Of a stretch of DNA of 64,000 bases, positions 1 through 8,976 are shown in pieces. The notes under the pieces were generated by a model. That model searched no databases. It had not been told where the DNA came from and worked only from the letters and a program-made list of their open reading frames with translations. A program made the position numbers and the translations under genes. This DNA is from Hymenobacter duratus. Its GTDB lineage: Bacteria; Bacteroidota; Bacteroidia; Cytophagales; Hymenobacteraceae. Location of the stretch: contig NZ_JACWZZ010000002.1 of NCBI RefSeq assembly GCF_014698995.1, positions 682,001-746,000 on the forward strand. The letters run 5' to 3'. Position 1 is the stretch's first letter, and each line of letters begins with the position of its first letter.

Positions 1-1575
1 GATCTGGCTGGCCGACAAGTCCCGGCCGCAGAAAATCAACTCATCTAGGACATAGATGCGGATTATCTCATCGAGCTGACGTACCTCACCCAGCAAATCA
101 TCGGGGGGGGCTATGGCCAGCGGCTCCGGCTCTGCCAGCACAGCAGCAGCCGTGCCATTGCCAGCTACCCTTCTGGTAGCAGTTGCACTGGCTCTGGCAG
201 GTGCTGCAACTTCCTGTTCCTGCGGTGTGATATAGCCGATAATGCGGGCCTGCACGGCGGCTTGTTCCAGCAGATGGCGTACTCGTAGACTTTCGGTGGC
301 AGAACCGACAATAGCCACGCTTTTCTGCCGGCGCTCCGAGAAGCGCAGGTCGTGGTAGCGCAAGAAATGCCCGGCAAGCCGCCGCCCTACCAGCGCCATT
401 ACGGCCCACACGCCGCCTAGAATAATAAGGGCCTTGGAGAAGCGGTAAGCATCAAAAAAGTTGCTGATAGCCGAAATCAGGACCGTACCCAGGAAGATGC
501 CCCGGGCAATGCGGGCCGTTTTGGTAGGCTTGTCGTAGGCGCCGCTGAGGTAGGCAGTAGCTAGCCACACCAGTATATACGCCGGCACTGCTACCAGCAT
601 AAACTGCGGCGGATAGGCGGTGGGCACATATTTGTGGTTCTGCTCCCAGTACGTTTTCAGGAAGTACATACCGCCGTAGATCAGGGCAGCATCGAGCAAC
701 ACGGGGGCAGCCTGCGTGAGCAGCCGCTCGGCCACCGCCGCACCAGCCCGCAGCCAGATGGCCGCATTTATCAGCAACGAAAAAGTACCAGCGCGGCCTG
801 GCGCAAAGTGCTTCTGCGCAAAAATCACCATGGCCCGGTAAAACACGAACACATAGTTCACGCTCGTGCGCTTGGTGCTTTCGCCCTTGTAGTGAATGAT
901 GCGGGTGGCAGGCAGGTAGTGGTTTTTCCAGCCGCCCTGCGTGATACGGTACGAGAGGTCAATGTCCTCGCCGTACATGAAGTAGTCCTCATCAAGCAAA
1001 CCCACTTGGTCGAGGGTGGCCTTGCGCATGAGCATGAACGCGCCGCTGAGCACCTCTATTTCGTGGGGCTGGTCTTTGTCGAGAAAGCCAAGGTGGTAGC
1101 GCCCAAATTTGCGCGACTTCGGAAACACCTTCGCCAGCCCAAAAATCTTGTAGAACGCCACCCAAGGTGTGGGCAGGCCGCGCTTGCTCTCCGGCAAAAA
1201 CTTACCCTGCCCATCCAGCATCTTCACACCCAGACCGCCAGCGTTGGGATGTTCGTCCATGAACTCGCAGCAGATGCGGAAGGTATCTTCTTCTACTACC
1301 GTGTCGGGGTTGAGCAGCAGTTGATACTCGCCTTTAGCAATGCGTAGGGCCTGGTTATTGGCCTTCGAGAAGCCGGGGTTGTCCTTGTTTTCGATAAGAA
1401 TAACCTCCGGAAACCGAGCCTTCACCATGGCCACGGAGCCATCCACGGAGTTGTTATCGACCACAAACACCTCAACCGGCTGAGCCAGCTTCTCCACCGC
1501 CCGCCGCACCGACAGTAGCGCCTGCTCCAGAAAGTAGCAGACGTTGTAGTTGACGATAACGACGGAAAGCTTCAC
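1..1575 (-). CDS. Family 2 glycosyltransferase with membrane and Rossmann-like C-terminal part (partial, 3' end outside window)
   Basis: Read from a GTG at 1575, the frame stays open to base 1, giving 525 codons without a stop, so the C-terminus lies outside the window. The N-terminus begins MKLSVVIVNYN and continues with VVDNNSVDGS (about residues 38-47) and LLLNPDT (86-92), the nucleotide-sugar binding signature of GT-A family 2 enzymes. Residues 1-260 form this domain. Several hydrophobic segments follow between about 300 and 415, and then a stretch beginning RKSVAIVGSATES that resembles a Rossmann nucleotide-binding fold. Known family role: transfer of a sugar to a lipid-linked or polysaccharide acceptor at the inner membrane. 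The acceptor cannot be told from sequence. The GTG start is chosen because the conserved beta-strand starts directly after it. Confidence is high for the glycosyltransferase domain and low for the C-terminal part. Confidence 0.85.
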   Translation of the reverse strand, partial: MKLSVVIVNYNVCYFLEQALLSVRRAVEKLAQPVEVFVVDNNSVDGSVAMVKARFPEVILIENKDNPGFSKANNQALRIAKGEYQLLLNPDTVVEEDTFRICCEFMDEHPNAGGLGVKMLDGQGKFLPESKRGLPTPWVAFYKIFGLAKVFPKSRKFGRYHLGFLDKDQPHEIEVLSGAFMLMRKATLDQVGLLDEDYFMYGEDIDLSYRITQGGWKNHYLPATRIIHYKGESTKRTSVNYVFVFYRAMVIFAQKHFAPGRAGTFSLLINAAIWLRAGAAVAERLLTQAAPVLLDAALIYGGMYFLKTYWEQNHKYVPTAYPPQFMLVAVPAYILVWLATAYLSGAYDKPTKTARIARGIFLGTVLISAISNFFDAYRFSKALIILGGVWAVMALVGRRLAGHFLRYHDLRFSERRQKSVAIVGSATESLRVRHLLEQAAVQARIIGYITPQEQEVAAPARASATATRRVAGNGTAAAVLAEPEPLAIAPPDDLLGEVRQLDEIIRIYVLDELIFCGRDLSASQI

Positions 1576-1743
1576 AGGGAGCAGTAGCGGGGCGGGCGGA
1601 TAGAACGGCGAAAGTTACGGAGAGTGACCGGCATTGTAGAACGGACGGCTCCGGCTTCGCCCTCTCTAAGCGAGTTAGCAGATTTTGTAGCGCTTCATAC
1701 CGGCTTCATGAAGGCGGCGGTTGCTTTGTGCTATTAAATCAGG

Positions 1744-2850
1744 ATGGCACGCAATACGCATATGAAAAGAGGGTTCCTGCTCACGCTACTAGGCATGAGT
1801 GCATTGTACGGCGGCACCAGCTGCTCCAAAGAGCACAAGGAGAAAGAGGAGAAAATCAAGTTCCTCGTCACCAGCCCGCTCCAGAAAGACACGACCATCA
1901 CCAAGGAGTATGTGTCGCAGATTCATGCCTACCAGCACATTGAGGTGCGGGCGCTGGAAAAAGGCTACCTCCAGAAGATTTACGTGGACGAAGGCCAGCG
2001 CGTGCAGCAGGGTCAGCTCATGTTCCAGATCATGCCCATGGTGTACAAGGCCGAGCTGCAGAAGTCGAAGGCCGAGGCCAACTACGTGAGCCTGGAGTAC
2101 CAGAATACCAAGAAGCTGGCCGACAAGAACATCGTATCGGGCAGTGAGCTGGCCCTGGCCCAGGCCAAGCTGGATAAGGCCAACGCCGAAGTCGGGCTGG
2201 CCAAAACCCACCTCGATTTCACCACCATTAAGGCCCCGTTCAGCGGCATGATGGACCATTTCCAGGCCCGGCTGGGCAGCCTGGTGGATGAGGGCGACCT
2301 GCTGACCACCCTCTCCGACAACAGCAAGATGTGGGTGTACTTCAACGTGCCCGAGGCCGAGTACCTGGCCTACAAGGCCCACGCCCGCACCGAAGCCGAA
2401 ACCAAGGTGAAGCTGCGCATGGCCGACAACGAGGAGTTCAAGTACCCCGGCGTGGTGCAGACCATCGAGGCCGACTTCAACAACGAAACCGGCAACATTG
2501 CCTTCCGGGCAACTTTTCCCAACCCCGACGGCCTGCTGCGCAACGGCGAAACCGGCTCGGTGCTGATGACCGTGCCGCTGAAAAACGCCCTCATCATCCC
2601 GCAGAAAGCCACCTTCGAAGTGCTCGAAAAGAAGTTTGTGTACGTGGTGGACGAGAAGAAGAAAGTGCACCAGACCGAGGTAACCGTGGCCTCCGAAATG
2701 CCCGACCTCTACATCATCTCGTCCGGCCTGAAAGCCACCGACAAAATCATGCTCGAAGGCATCCGCAAGGTGAAGGAAGGCGACAAAATCCGCTTCACCT
2801 ACGCGGAACCGAAGTCGGTGATTTCGCACCTGAAAGTGTACAGCGAGTAG
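1744..2850 (+). CDS. RND efflux periplasmic adaptor (membrane fusion protein, HlyD/AcrA type)
   Basis: A 368-residue lipoprotein: a hydrophobic N-terminus is followed by a GGTSC lipobox, so it is probably anchored by an acylated cysteine. The body has the layout of AcrA-type adaptors: a lipoyl half-motif (VRALEKGYLQKIYVDEGQRV), a coiled-coil hairpin rich in Lys, Glu and Ala (about residues 100-150), the second lipoyl half (TIKAPFSGMMD), then beta-barrel and membrane-proximal domains. It should link the inner-membrane RND pump encoded at 3063 to the outer-membrane channel encoded at 6253, forming one drug or solvent efflux machine. ATG at 1762 (MKRGFLL) is an equally good start, since it leaves a standard signal peptide. 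The 212-bp gap to the pump gene is filled by a palindromic repeat. Confidence 0.93.
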   Translation: MARNTHMKRGFLLTLLGMSALYGGTSCSKEHKEKEEKIKFLVTSPLQKDTTITKEYVSQIHAYQHIEVRALEKGYLQKIYVDEGQRVQQGQLMFQIMPMVYKAELQKSKAEANYVSLEYQNTKKLADKNIVSGSELALAQAKLDKANAEVGLAKTHLDFTTIKAPFSGMMDHFQARLGSLVDEGDLLTTLSDNSKMWVYFNVPEAEYLAYKAHARTEAETKVKLRMADNEEFKYPGVVQTIEADFNNETGNIAFRATFPNPDGLLRNGETGSVLMTVPLKNALIIPQKATFEVLEKKFVYVVDEKKKVHQTEVTVASEMPDLYIISSGLKATDKIMLEGIRKVKEGDKIRFTYAEPKSVISHLKVYSE

Positions 2851-2872
2851 GATTCTGCCGCACAAGCAGACC

Positions 2873-3031
2873 GTCATGCTGAGCTTGTCGAAGCATCTCT
2901 ACCGCCAAACTAATCCCTCTTTATCGCACGATTTCCGCTCCATAGCCCAGGGTTTAAACCCTGGGCTAGTGAACCGTGCCACGAAGCGGTAGAGATGCTT
3001 CGACTGCGGCTGCGCCTTCGCTCAGCATGAC
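2873..3031. repeat. Dispersed inverted-repeat element, copy 1 (short arm left, long arm right)
   Basis: The left arm (2873-2905) starts GTCATGCTGAGCTTGTCGAA and ends TCTCTACCGC. The right arm (2986-3031) is its reverse complement but carries about 13 extra bases in the middle. The arms are separated by 80 bp that hold a further palindrome at 2943-2968. A second copy at 55136-55241 has the long arm on the left and the short arm on the right, so the two copies lie in opposite orientation. There is no coding capacity. It sits between two cistrons of the efflux operon, so it would be transcribed and could form a long RNA hairpin. Confidence 0.85.
2943..2968. repeat. 26-bp perfect palindrome inside repeat copy 1
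   Basis: The sequence is centred on GTTTAAAC with arms TAGCCCAGG and CCTGGGCTA and is a perfect 26-bp palindrome. A related palindrome with a CCCAGGGCT arm lies at 50097-50124, which suggests a second small dispersed repeat family nested in the larger element. Confidence 0.8.
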
Positions 3032-3062
3032 GCCCCAATAGTCACGAACAGCTCCCTATTTC

Positions 3063-6000
3063 ATGTTCAGTAAATTCATTCGCCGCCCCGTGTTTGCCAT
3101 CGTTATTTCGGTGGTTATCATGTTCCTGGGTATTCTGGCTATCAAGACGCTGCCCACGTCGCAGTTTCCTGAAATTTCGCCGCCGATGGTGATGGTGAGC
3201 ACGGCCTACCCCGGCGCCAGCGCCAAGGTGCTCACCGAATCGGTGCTGATTCCGCTGGAGCAGGCCATCAACGGCGTGCCCGGCATGAAGTACATGACCT
3301 CCGACGCCGTATCGGCCGGCGAGGCTAACATCCAGATTGTCTTCAACCTGGGCACCGACCCCGAGCAGGCGGTAGTAAACGTAAATACGCGTATTGCGCA
3401 GATCCTGAACCGTTTGCCGGTGCTGGTACAGCGCGAGGGTGTGGTGGTGAACCGCGTGGTGCCCAACATGCTCATGTACGTCAACCTCTACAGCAAAGAC
3501 AAGAACACCGATATGCGGTACCTCTTCAACTTTGCCGGGGTGAACATGCTGCCCGAAATCCAGCGCATCGATGGCGTGGGTCGGGCCAGCATTCTGGGTT
3601 CCCGCCAGTACGCCATGCGCGTGTGGCTGAAGCCGGACCGCATGCGGGCCTATAACCTGTCGGTGGACGACGTGATGGAAGCACTCAACGACCAGAGCGT
3701 GATTGGCTCGCCGGGCCGTATCGGCCGCTCCGACGGTAAGGAAGCCTCGGCGCTGGAATACGTGCTGACGTACAAGGGCCGCTTCAACGACGTGGAGGAG
3801 TACAAGAACGTCATCATCAAGGCCAACGCCAACGGCGAAACGCTGCGCCTCAAGGACGTGGCCAACGTGGAGCTGGGCTCGGAATTCTACGACATCTACT
3901 CCAACCTCGACGGCTACCCTTCGGCGGCCATCATGCTCAAGCAAACCTACGGCTCCAACGCTCTGGATGTAATCAAGAGCGTGAAAGCCAAGCTGGAGGA
4001 GCTGAAGAAAACCATGCCCCCCGGCATGGACTACAAAATCAGCTACGACGTGTCGAACTTCCTCGACGCCTCCACCGAAAACGTGATTCACACCCTGCGC
4101 GACGCCTTTATTCTGGTGGCCCTGGTGGTGTTCCTGTTCCTGGGCGACTGGCGCTCCACGCTGATTCCGATTATTGCCGTACCGGTGTCGTTGGTGGGCG
4201 CGTTCATGGCTATGCAGGCGTTCGGGCTCACTATCAACATGATTACCCTGTTTGCGCTGGTGCTGGCTATTGGTATTGTGGTGGATGACGCCATTGTGGT
4301 GGTGGAAGCCGTGCACGCCAAGATGGAGGAAAAGCACCTCTCGCCCTATGGCGCGGTGCGCGAGGTTATCGGCGAAATCAGCGGGGCCATCATTGCCATT
4401 ACCATTCTGATGACGGCGGTATTCGTGCCGGTGGCTTTCATGAGCGGGCCGGTGGGCATTTTCTACCGCCAGTTCTCGATTACCATGGCCGCCAGCATCG
4501 TCATTTCGGGCATCGTGGCCCTGACCTTGACTCCGGTACTCTGCGCCATGATTCTGAAGAACAACCACGGCCAGCCCCGCAAGAAAACGCCCATCAACCG
4601 GTTTATCGACTGGTTTAACCGCGGCTTCGAGCGTCTGACCGGCCGCTACACCAACATTCTGGAAAAGGTAGTGGACCGCCGCGTACTCACCTTCGCGGTA
4701 CTGATTGCCTTCGGGCTGGGCATCTTCGGTATTTCCACTACCCTGCCTTCGGGCTTCATTCCGGCCGAGGACCAGGGTATGATTTACGCCGTGCTCCAGA
4801 CGCCGCCCGGCTCCACCCTGGAACGCACCAACGACCTGTCGCAGCGCCTGCAGAAGCTGGCCGAGAAAGTGCCCGGCATCGAAAGCATTTCCACGCTGGC
4901 TGGCTACGAGATTCTGACCGAAGGCCGGGGCTCCAACGCCGGTACCTGTATCATCAGCCTCAAGCCCTGGAACGAGCGGAAGGAATCGGTGCACGACGTG
5001 ATACTATCCCTGGAAGAAAAGGCCAAGGAAATTCCCGGCGCGACCATCGAGTTCTTCGAGCCACCAGCAGTACCAGGCTACGGCGCGGCGGGTGGCTTCC
5101 AGCTGCAGCTCCTCGATAAAACGGCCACCGGCGACTACAAGGCCCTGGAAAAAGTGAACGAGGAGTTCATGGCCGAGCTGAAAAAGCGCAAGGAGCTGAG
5201 CGGGTTGTTTACCTTCTTCTCGGCCAACTATCCGCAGTACGAGCTGCAGATTGACAACCAGCTGGCCATGCAAAAGGGAGTGAGCATCGGCAACGCCATG
5301 AACACGCTGTCTATCATGGTGGGCTCCACCTACGAGCTGGGCTTCATCAAGTACCAGCGCTTCTTCAAGGTGTTTGTGCAGGCTTCGCCCGAGTACCGCC
5401 GCCTGCCCAAGGACATTCTGGACATGTGGGTGAAGAACGACAAGGGCGAAATGGTGCCGATGTCGGCCTTCATGAAGATTGTAAAGGGCCAGGGCGCCAA
5501 CGAAATCAACCGCTACAACATGTATCCCACGGCCTCCATCCGCGGCGACGCGGCCCAGGGCTACAGCTCGGGCGAGGCCATCAAGGCAGTGCAGGAAGTG
5601 GCGGCCAAAACCCTGCCCCGCGGCTACGACATCGACTGGGGCGGCCTCTCAAAGGACGAAGTGGGTCGCGGCAACGAGGCCATCTACATCTTCCTGGTGG
5701 TGATTGTGTTCGTGTACCTGGTGCTGGCCGCGCAGTATGAGAGCTTCCTGCTGCCGCTGTCCGTGATTCTGAGCTTGCCGGCCGGTATTTTCGGCTCCTT
5801 CCTGCTCATCAAAACCATGGGCCTGGCCAATAACATCTACGCCCAGGTGGGCCTCGTGATGCTGGTAGGTTTGCTGGGTAAAAACGCCGTGCTGATTGTG
5901 GAATTTGCGGTGCAGAAGCACGAGGAAGGTATGAGCGTACGCGAAGCCGCCATTGAAGGCGCGAAGGTGCGTTTCCGACCGATTCTGATGACTTCCTTCG

Positions 6001-6260
6001 CCTTCATTGCCGGCCTGATTCCGCTGGTCATTGCCCACGGCGCGGGGGCTATCGGCAACCGCACCATTGGTACGGCGGCGCTGGGCGGCATGCTGTTCGG
6101 CACCGTGTTCGGGGTGATTATCGTGCCCGGCCTGTACTACATCTTCGGCACGCTGGCCGCCGGCCGTAAGCTGATTGATGACGAGAATGAGAACCCGCTG
6201 TCGGAGTTTGAGCCGCACGTATTAGTTGATGAAGAAGTTCCGAGCCATAGTCATGCTTAA
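3063..6260 (+). CDS. RND multidrug efflux permease (HAE1/AcrB family)
   Basis: At 1065 residues this has the usual length of HAE1 pumps. It starts MFSKFIRRPVFAIVISVV, the typical first transmembrane helix. The proton-relay residues are intact: Asp408 and Asp409 in GIVVDDAIVVVE (TM4) and Lys940 in LLGKNAVLIVEF (TM10), at nearly the same numbers as in E. coli AcrB (407, 408, 940). Two large periplasmic porter/docking loops separate the helix bundles, as in the family. It exports amphiphilic compounds using the proton gradient, together with the adaptor upstream and the TolC-like channel downstream, whose likely start overlaps this stop codon by 8 bp. Nothing suggests an inactive pump. Substrates cannot be predicted. 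Confidence 0.96.
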   Translation: MFSKFIRRPVFAIVISVVIMFLGILAIKTLPTSQFPEISPPMVMVSTAYPGASAKVLTESVLIPLEQAINGVPGMKYMTSDAVSAGEANIQIVFNLGTDPEQAVVNVNTRIAQILNRLPVLVQREGVVVNRVVPNMLMYVNLYSKDKNTDMRYLFNFAGVNMLPEIQRIDGVGRASILGSRQYAMRVWLKPDRMRAYNLSVDDVMEALNDQSVIGSPGRIGRSDGKEASALEYVLTYKGRFNDVEEYKNVIIKANANGETLRLKDVANVELGSEFYDIYSNLDGYPSAAIMLKQTYGSNALDVIKSVKAKLEELKKTMPPGMDYKISYDVSNFLDASTENVIHTLRDAFILVALVVFLFLGDWRSTLIPIIAVPVSLVGAFMAMQAFGLTINMITLFALVLAIGIVVDDAIVVVEAVHAKMEEKHLSPYGAVREVIGEISGAIIAITILMTAVFVPVAFMSGPVGIFYRQFSITMAASIVISGIVALTLTPVLCAMILKNNHGQPRKKTPINRFIDWFNRGFERLTGRYTNILEKVVDRRVLTFAVLIAFGLGIFGISTTLPSGFIPAEDQGMIYAVLQTPPGSTLERTNDLSQRLQKLAEKVPGIESISTLAGYEILTEGRGSNAGTCIISLKPWNERKESVHDVILSLEEKAKEIPGATIEFFEPPAVPGYGAAGGFQLQLLDKTATGDYKALEKVNEEFMAELKKRKELSGLFTFFSANYPQYELQIDNQLAMQKGVSIGNAMNTLSIMVGSTYELGFIKYQRFFKVFVQASPEYRRLPKDILDMWVKNDKGEMVPMSAFMKIVKGQGANEINRYNMYPTASIRGDAAQGYSSGEAIKAVQEVAAKTLPRGYDIDWGGLSKDEVGRGNEAIYIFLVVIVFVYLVLAAQYESFLLPLSVILSLPAGIFGSFLLIKTMGLANNIYAQVGLVMLVGLLGKNAVLIVEFAVQKHEEGMSVREAAIEGAKVRFRPILMTSFAFIAGLIPLVIAHGAGAIGNRTIGTAALGGMLFGTVFGVIIVPGLYYIFGTLAAGRKLIDDENENPLSEFEPHVLVDEEVPSHSHA

Positions 6261-7689
6261 CAAACGCATTTATCAGGGGCTGAGCGCCGCGGTGCTGGCC
6301 CTGTCGGTGGGCGCGTGCAAAATGCCCGAGCTGGCCACCAAGGCCGCCGGCCGGCCGGTACCCGCCACCTACGCCACCACCACCCCGGACAGCACCAACA
6401 CCGCCCGCAACCAGTGGCGGCAGTTCTTCACCGACCCCAACCTGGTGGGCCTCATCGACACGGCCCTGCAGCGTAACCAGGAGCTGGATATCTCACTGCA
6501 GGAAATCCAGATTGCCCGCAACGAGGTACAGATCCGCAAGGGCGAGTACCTGCCCTTCGTGGGCCTGGGGGTGAAGGCCGAAACGGCGCGGGCCAGCAAA
6601 AACACGCTGCAGGGCGCTACGGAAGAGGCCATCAACATCCAGCCCGAGCACCGCAACCCCGACCCGCTGCCCAACTACCAGATCGGGGCGTTTGCCAGCT
6701 GGGAGGTGGATATCTGGCACAAGCTGCGCAACGCCCGCAAGTCGGCCGCGCTGCGCTACCTGGCTACGGTGGAAGGCCGCAACTTCACGGTCACGAACCT
6801 GATTGGCGAAATTGCCACCTCCTACTACGAGCTGCTGGCCCTGGACAATCAGCTGGCCATCGTGCGCCAGAACATCGAACTGCAAACCAACGCCCTGGAG
6901 CTGGTGAAGCTGCAGAAGGAGTCGGCCCGCACCACCGAGCTGGCGGTGCAGCGCTTCGAGGCCCAGCTGCACAACACCCGCAGCCTGCAGTACGGCATTC
7001 AGCAGCGCATCACCGAAACCGAAAACCGCCTCAATTTCCTGGCCGGCCGCTACCCCCAGCCCATTGCCCGCAACTCGGCGGCGTTCAATGAGCTGCTGCC
7101 CACGCCCGTGCAAGCCGGCGTGCCGGCCCAGCTGCTGCAAAACCGCCCCGATATCCGGCAGGCCGAGCAGCAACTGGCCGCCGCCAAGCTGGACATCCAG
7201 ATTGCGCGGGCCAACTTCTACCCGGCACTGCGCATCACGGGCGGGGCCGGTTTCGGGGCCTTCAAGTCCGGCCTACTGTTCACCACGCCCGAGAGTATGC
7301 TGTACTCCCTGGCCGGTGATTTGGTGGCCCCGCTGGTGAACCGCAACGGCATCAAGGCCCTGTACGGCAACGCCAACGCCGTGCAGATTCAGGCCGCCTA
7401 CAACTACGAGCGCACCATCCTGAACGCCTACGTGGAAGTAGCCAACCAGCTGGCTAGCATCAACAACCTGCAGCAGAGCTACAACGAAAAGGCCAAGGCC
7501 GTGCTGGCCCTCAACCAATCCACCAGCATTTCCAACAGCCTGTTCCGCTCCGCCCGCGCCGACTACACCGAAGTCCTCTTCACCCAGCGCGACGCCCTGG
7601 AATCGAAGTTCGACCTGATCGAAACCAAGATGCAGCAGCTCAACGCCTCCGTAAACTTGTACCGCGCCCTGGGCGGCGGCTGGAGGTAA
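6253..7689 (+). CDS. TolC-like outer-membrane efflux lipoprotein (NodT/CusC type)
   Basis: Starting at ATG 6253 the protein has 478 residues and begins with a signal peptide and lipobox (LALSVGAC), typical of NodT/OprM-type channels. In-frame TTG 6226 and ATG 6229 are also possible but would give an unusually long leader. The sequence contains the paired outer-membrane efflux repeats: alanine- and glutamine-rich helices such as QLAIVRQNIELQ and, in the second half, QAEQQLAAAKLDIQIARANFYP, with the NFYP turn characteristic of the family. It should form the trimeric outer-membrane exit duct for the RND pump. The 8-bp overlap with the pump gene implies translational coupling. A bidirectional terminator follows at 7721. 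Confidence 0.95.
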   Translation: MLNKRIYQGLSAAVLALSVGACKMPELATKAAGRPVPATYATTTPDSTNTARNQWRQFFTDPNLVGLIDTALQRNQELDISLQEIQIARNEVQIRKGEYLPFVGLGVKAETARASKNTLQGATEEAINIQPEHRNPDPLPNYQIGAFASWEVDIWHKLRNARKSAALRYLATVEGRNFTVTNLIGEIATSYYELLALDNQLAIVRQNIELQTNALELVKLQKESARTTELAVQRFEAQLHNTRSLQYGIQQRITETENRLNFLAGRYPQPIARNSAAFNELLPTPVQAGVPAQLLQNRPDIRQAEQQLAAAKLDIQIARANFYPALRITGGAGFGAFKSGLLFTTPESMLYSLAGDLVAPLVNRNGIKALYGNANAVQIQAAYNYERTILNAYVEVANQLASINNLQQSYNEKAKAVLALNQSTSISNSLFRSARADYTEVLFTQRDALESKFDLIETKMQQLNASVNLYRALGGGWR

Positions 7690-7720
7690 GCCGAGAGGAA
7701 AACCCTCCGCACAGATGACG

Positions 7721-7767
7721 AAAAAAGCCTATCCATCACGTAATTACGCGACGGATAGGCTTTTTTT
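7721..7767. terminator. Bidirectional intrinsic terminator between efflux operon and recR
   Basis: Six A residues, arm GCCTATCC (7727-7734), an inner CGTAATTACG palindrome (7739-7748), arm GGATAGGC (7753-7760), then seven T residues. The A and T runs on either side allow it to serve both converging genes. Confidence 0.9.
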
Positions 7768-7782
7768 GCTTTTCCAGAGTAG

Positions 7783-8397
7783 TTACCGTGCTTGGCGCTG
7801 ACGCTCTACTATCGAGCGGCCTAGCGTGATTTCGTCAGCGTATTCCAGCTCACCGCCCATTGGAATGCCGCGGGCAATGGTGCTGATGTGTACACCCTCA
7901 AAGTCACGCAGCTTGCGCGAGAGAAAAAAGGCGGTGGTGTCGCCTTCCATGGTAGGGCTGATGGCTAGAATCACTTCTTTCACCTCCGACTCGGGCGCGC
8001 CCATGCGGGCTACCAGCGAGTCAATCTGCAAGTCGCTGGGGCCCACGCCTTCGATGGGAGAAATAACGCCACCCAGCACGTGGTACGTGCCTTTGTATTG
8101 CCCCGTGTTTTCGATGGCAATAACGTCGCGGATATCCGACACCACGCACACGGTGCTATGGTCGCGGAGCTTGTTGGCGCAGATGGTGCACTCCGGCGTA
8201 TCGGAAATATTGTGGCAGGTGTCGCAGTAGCGGATTTCGAAGCGCATCTTGGCCAGTGCCTCGGCCAGAGTAGCCGTCGTATCGGCTTCGGCCTTCAGCA
8301 GATGCAGTGCCAGACGCAAAGCCGTTTTCTTGCCTACGCCCGGTAGCTTCGACAGTTCGCCAACGGCGTTTTCTATCAGTTTGGAGGGGAATTCCAT
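7783..8397 (-). CDS. recR: Recombination mediator RecR
   Basis: A 204-residue protein of the normal RecR size. It begins with the helix-hairpin-helix ([20 protein letters not shown]), followed by a four-cysteine zinc finger (Cys58, Cys61, Cys70, Cys73; [17 protein letters not shown]), then a Toprim domain and a C-terminal Walker-like region ([21 protein letters not shown]). With RecF and RecO it loads RecA onto SSB-coated single-stranded DNA in gap repair. It reads away from clpS in the same direction after a 78-bp gap, so the two could be co-transcribed. No feature is missing and the start is unambiguous. Confidence 0.98.
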   Translation of the reverse strand: MEFPSKLIENAVGELSKLPGVGKKTALRLALHLLKAEADTTATLAEALAKMRFEIRYCDTCHNISDTPECTICANKLRDHSTVCVVSDIRDVIAIENTGQYKGTYHVLGGVISPIEGVGPSDLQIDSLVARMGAPESEVKEVILAISPTMEGDTTAFFLSRKLRDFEGVHISTIARGIPMGGELEYADEITLGRSIVERQRQAR

Positions 8398-8475
8398 CTA
8401 GTTGGTAAGGAGTAATGATAGTTGCCTGCTGGGTACGCTGACGCCTGGACGGCAACAATCACCCCGCAGCAACCA

Positions 8476-8757
8476 CTAGAGTACGTCGGCCGAGATGCCC
8501 CGGTCGTGGATGGCGGTGCACATGCCGGCCAGTTCATCGAACGTGCCGTGCTTGACGGTGCATTGGCCTTTATAATGAATAAGCAGCGTGCACTGTTCCG
8601 CCTGTTCCGGCTCATGGCCGCACACATCAATCAGGGTTTTGATGACGTGGTCGAACGTGTTGACGTCGTCGTTGTACACGATTAGGTCGCGCACGTCGGT
8701 GGTTTCTTCCAGGAGCAGAACGTCCTCGTCGTACTCGATTTGCGGTTTGCTGTTCAT
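8476..8757 (-). CDS. clpS: ATP-dependent Clp protease adaptor ClpS
   Basis: Starting at ATG 8757 the protein has 93 residues. It contains the ClpS core: YNDDVNTFDHVI (28-39), which forms the N-degron binding pocket region, and a downstream helix with EPEQAEQCTLLIHYKGQ. ClpS delivers N-end-rule substrates to ClpAP or ClpCP. The longer open frame up to 8985 is rejected, because the upstream part has no ClpS similarity and overlaps a perfect promoter -7 element at 8762-8769. That element ends only four bases before the ATG, so the transcript may be leaderless. Confidence 0.95.
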   Translation of the reverse strand: MNSKPQIEYDEDVLLLEETTDVRDLIVYNDDVNTFDHVIKTLIDVCGHEPEQAEQCTLLIHYKGQCTVKHGTFDELAGMCTAIHDRGISADVL

Positions 8758-8761
8758 GGCA

Positions 8762-8769
8762 CAAAAATA
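8762..8769 (-). promoter_or_regulatory. Promoter -7 element of clpS
   Basis: On the minus strand the bases read TATTTTTG, a perfect match to the Bacteroidota consensus TAnnTTTG. The distance to the clpS ATG is four bases, which places transcription start at or very near the start codon. Confidence 0.6.
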
Positions 8770-8976
8770 CGGAAAAGCGAGCAGAAAGCCGGGTTTTCCT
8801 GGCCCGGCCGGCCTACTATAACCCCTTGAAAGGATGAATCGTTTCGGGCAGAGCCAGTAAAAAATAGCGGGCTGCAACTGCACGGCCGCTCGTCCGTCGT
8901 TGGCAGCAGAACGGGCTTCCGGCTCCCGAAATCTGCCGTAATTTCGGCCTTCGTTTCCTCCACCTTTTTCCGCTTC

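Noticed and set aside
3042..4994. Very long minus-strand open frame (650 codons) opposite the RND pump
   Set aside because: Its translation is rich in His, Gly, Val and Gln without domain order, as is usual for the reverse strand of high-GC genes. The plus strand encodes an unmistakable pump.
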